Origin: JBBSBY01 sp038205805
Lineage (GTDB): Bacteria; Desulfobacterota; Desulfomonilia; Desulfomonilales; Desulfomonilaceae
Direction of reading: 5' to 3'
Length of the DNA: 64,000 nucleotides
Assembly: GCA_038205805.1 (NCBI GenBank)
Contig: JBBRBO010000003.1
Coordinates: 47,313 to 111,312, forward strand
Shown: one piece after another, positions 62,456 through 64,000 of the stretch
How the letters are laid out: the number at the start of each line of letters is the position of its first letter
Numbering within the stretch: position 1 is the stretch's first letter
Translations under genes and position numbers: made by a program
Notes under the pieces: model-generated
The model's database searches: none
Seen by the model: only the letters and a program-made list of their open reading frames with translations
Told to the model about the DNA's origin: nothing

Positions 62456-62484
62456 TGTATACCATAGCGAACGTGGCTAGTCAA
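62456..62484 (-). promoter_or_regulatory. sigma-70 type promoter of the outer-membrane protein gene
   Basis: On the minus strand TTGACT (62479-62484) and TATACA (62456-62461) are separated by exactly 17 bases. The predicted start is about 200 bases before the ATG. Confidence 0.6.
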
Positions 62485-63056
62485 CATTAACTTAGTGCTT
62501 TTAGGGCTTTTGGCGTGTTACCTCAAGTGTTTTCGACATTTTGTGGATGGAGGGTGGAACAGGTTACGGTCCGTCGGCTGACTCACAGAGCCGATAGAGC
62601 ACGGCGCATGAGCCGTTGGTTCATACATTACATGAGCTTGTAACGAGAGGCGCCGGGATGTGTTAGAGAAACCGTTCCCATGATCCTCGCCGGCGTCGGG
62701 CAACGATGGGGATACGACATTCATATCAAGTGAGCGCCTATTCCGCCGACGGGAACCGGGGAACCAGGCGCGTGTGGGCCTGATTTGAAGAGAGTCCGAG
62801 CATTTTCTTCAAAGATTTCAGGGTTTCCCCCTTTACATATGGGTATAGGGGTTTTATACTCCAGAATGAATTGCTTGTGCGACGCCGCACGGTTTCAATA
62901 GACCCACCCCCTATTGCTGAGCAACTCGTTTTTGTAAAATACCTTGCAATTTTAATGAATTGGATTATGTTAAGACTTCCGGCGCTTTCAAAGCGCCCCG
63001 CTTCATTACGGCTACCTTGAACAGGCCGCATATTCTTTCAGATTCTGGAGCCCAGC
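62485..63056. other. intergenic region without a supported gene
   Basis: Two minus-strand frames of 68 and 97 codons cross this stretch; neither has a ribosome binding site or recognisable product. I see no repeat of the F1 or F2 type here. Confidence 0.45.
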
Positions 63057-63140
63057 ATGTTATCAAGTTTAGATGGATTCATCGTAGGCTTCGTGGCCGG
63101 CGCCATGTTCCTTTACACGATGGTCTTCCATCGACTGTAG
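63057..63140 (+). CDS. 27-residue single-helix membrane protein
   Basis: The frame MLSSLDGFIVGFVAGAMF-LYTMVFHRL has one strongly hydrophobic helix (about residues 8-24) and a basic end, which suggests a small inner-membrane protein with its C-terminus in the cytoplasm. GGAG (63047-63050) lies six bases before the ATG, an ideal site, and a stem-loop follows the stop. No family is recognised. Proteins of this size often act as regulators or accessory subunits of membrane complexes. Confidence 0.6.
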   Translation: MLSSLDGFIVGFVAGAMFLYTMVFHRL

Positions 63141-63158
63141 GCAGGCCTTTCCTCGGAC

Positions 63159-63182
63159 CCGGAGGGAGCCCCTTCCCTCCGG
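63159..63182 (+). terminator. hairpin after the small membrane protein
   Basis: CCGGAGGGA (63159-63167) and TCCCTCCGG (63174-63182) form a perfect 9-base stem. There is only a weak T content after it, so the stem may be a weak terminator. Confidence 0.55.
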
Positions 63183-63244
63183 TCTACTCCATCGTTCACC
63201 ATCATGATCCTTCTTGGAATCTAGCGGTCACCCGTTGAGGTATG

Positions 63245-63296
63245 GTTTACCGGGCGTATGAAACCACTGCGCCGTGAGTATGTTCGCCCGGTGAAC
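63245..63296. repeat. intergenic inverted repeat GTTTACCGGGCG ... CGCCCGGTGAAC
   Basis: A 12-base stem with one T-G pair and a 28-base loop, between the small membrane protein and the acidic protein gene. It belongs to the GTTCACC hairpin family also at 7641, 12105 and 39081. Confidence 0.55.
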
Positions 63297-63435
63297 GGTT
63301 CTATTTCTTCTTTCGCCAACAGGAGCGGTCCACATTGCGGCGCCTTCCGTCCGACCTTGGGGCCGTAGCTTACGACAACGTCTTTGCCGGAAAGCTTCCT
63401 TCCCCTGGATGAAACAGTTCCGCGCTTAGGAACGG

Positions 63436-63771
63436 CTACTCGTCGTCCTCATCGTAGTCCTCTTCCTCATCATCCTCATCGTCGAAGGGAAATTCGTCGT
63501 CTTCGTCGTCCTCATCATCGTAGTCCTCTTCTTCATCATCGTCGTCGGCATCATCGTCTTCATCGAGAGCGTCTTCTTCCTCATCCGGCGCTTCTTCGTC
63601 TCCTTCCCAGTCCGCGTCGTCTTCGTACCGGCGGACGGATAGCGGGACCTCGGCAGACGACAACTCTTCCGCGCCGAAGGATTCGCAATAATTAAATAAA
63701 GGGAGTTTGGATAGACCATTCTCTTTGGATCGACCGTTCGCGATTAAATATTCGATAAAAGGGGACTTCAT
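63436..63771 (-). CDS. protein with long Asp/Glu tail
   Basis: A 111-residue protein. Residues 1-45 are an ordinary mixed sequence (MKSPFIEYLIANGRSKENG), and from about residue 50 nearly all residues are Asp or Glu, to the very end, with a few Tyr and Phe. AAGGAG lies a few bases before the ATG 63771, and codon use is plain. Such tails bind basic proteins, RNA-binding proteins or metal ions (similar acidic tails occur in RNA polymerase delta). No family recognised. It is on the minus strand, alone. Confidence 0.75.
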   Translation of the reverse strand: MKSPFIEYLIANGRSKENGLSKLPLFNYCESFGAEELSSAEVPLSVRRYEDDADWEGDEEAPDEEEDALDEDDDADDDDEEEDYDDEDDEDDEFPFDDEDDEEEDYDEDDE

Positions 63772-63915
63772 TGTTCGCTCCTTGTAGTGCGGAAACACGT
63801 ACGCGCATTCGCTGACGGAACGGCTACATCATTGCCGGCCACCGTGGAAAATACACCGAATAACCCGGCTTTTCAATCAGTGTAGCCGTCCTTGATGCCG
63901 CTGCGCCGACCCTTC

Positions 63916-64000
63916 TCATACCAATGCGCAGCCAAAGAAGTAATATCGGGGAGAACCTTCTTGAAAGAAGGCTTCTCCCCGAACCCCTCTCCAAGAACTT
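63916..64000 (-). mobile_element. F1 element, cut by the window end
   Basis: Starts TCATACCAATG and matches the left part of copy 6 almost exactly (AGCCAAAGAAGTAATATCGG and the following stem), to the last base of the window at CCAAGAACT. Copy number seven in this window. Confidence 0.85.

Noticed and set aside
62518..63031. Two minus-strand frames (68 and 97 codons)
   Set aside because: No ribosome binding site, no domain, composition not convincing.

Overview
The window looks like a chromosomal segment of a free-living, Gram-negative, probably anaerobic or microaerophilic bacterium, most likely a deltaproteobacterium in the current sense (Desulfobacterota, syntrophic or sulfate-reducing type). 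The reasons are a small sulfite-reductase-like flavour of protein with a PCP_red domain, a beta-keto-acid cleavage enzyme, AMMECR1, TIGR02757, LarBCE, an MrfA-like helicase and type IV pilus genes, all with proteobacterial outer-membrane proteins and an RND pump. A Desulfomonile-like host is a guess from gene style and repeat style, not something I could test. There is no phage, no CRISPR array, no rRNA and no plasmid module.

Layout. 0-6.4 kb: a type IV pilin behind a candidate sigma-54 promoter, followed by two paralogous membrane proteins that join a GT-C-like membrane part to TPR repeats, then an outer-membrane protein on the other strand. 6.9-9.4 kb: a Tat-type secreted Fe/Mn superoxide dismutase, a translationally coupled Nudix hydrolase-dtd pair, and a DUF1285 protein. 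9.6-19 kb: a Slt-type lytic transglycosylase, two adjacent PilT-like ATPases, a very large AsmA-like protein and small proteins. 19.3-25.8 kb: an MrfA-like helicase fused to an MrfB-like exonuclease, DUF192, TIGR02757, a Crp/Fnr regulator and a siroheme/Fe-S protein. 25.8-36.1 kb: an APC amino-acid permease, a beta-keto-acid cleavage enzyme, a quinol-monooxygenase-like ABM protein, UppP, a two-gene RND efflux pump and a pentapeptide-repeat protein. 37.4-42.9 kb: a minus-strand run of sppA, guaB, argC, AMMECR1 and a PP-loop ATPase. 43-50 kb: LOG protein, Cys/Pro-rich secreted protein, mnmG, and a fusion of an MFS-like transporter with HEAT repeats and a cyclic-nucleotide domain. 50-54.3 kb: larE-larB-larC plus two unknown genes. 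54.9-59.4 kb: PAS histidine kinase facing an RsbW/RsbV-like pair, and XdhC. 59.7-64 kb: tRNA-Leu, a small secreted protein, an outer-membrane protein with a long structured leader, and small unknown genes.

The most striking non-coding content is a set of dispersed repeats. Family F1 is a roughly 227-bp MITE-like element with terminal inverted repeats (ATACCAATG-type ends, usually next to TA) and strong internal hairpins. It is present as four near-complete copies, two halves and one copy cut by the window end. In three independent cases the TAA stop codon of the neighbouring gene lies exactly in the F1 end. Two F1 copies were broken at the same base by IS110-family elements, both now decayed. 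Family F2 is a second MITE-like repeat of about 150 bp with CCAGTAGGG ends and a promoter-like core. A loose third family consists of GTTCACC.../...GGTGAAC hairpins between genes.

Other points of interest are the two PilT-like ATPases that have each lost the opposite HisBox histidine, the MrfA-MrfB fusion, the transporter-HEAT-cNMP fusion, the long leader upstream of the outer-membrane protein at 62.2 kb, and a 27-residue membrane protein gene with its own ribosome binding site.
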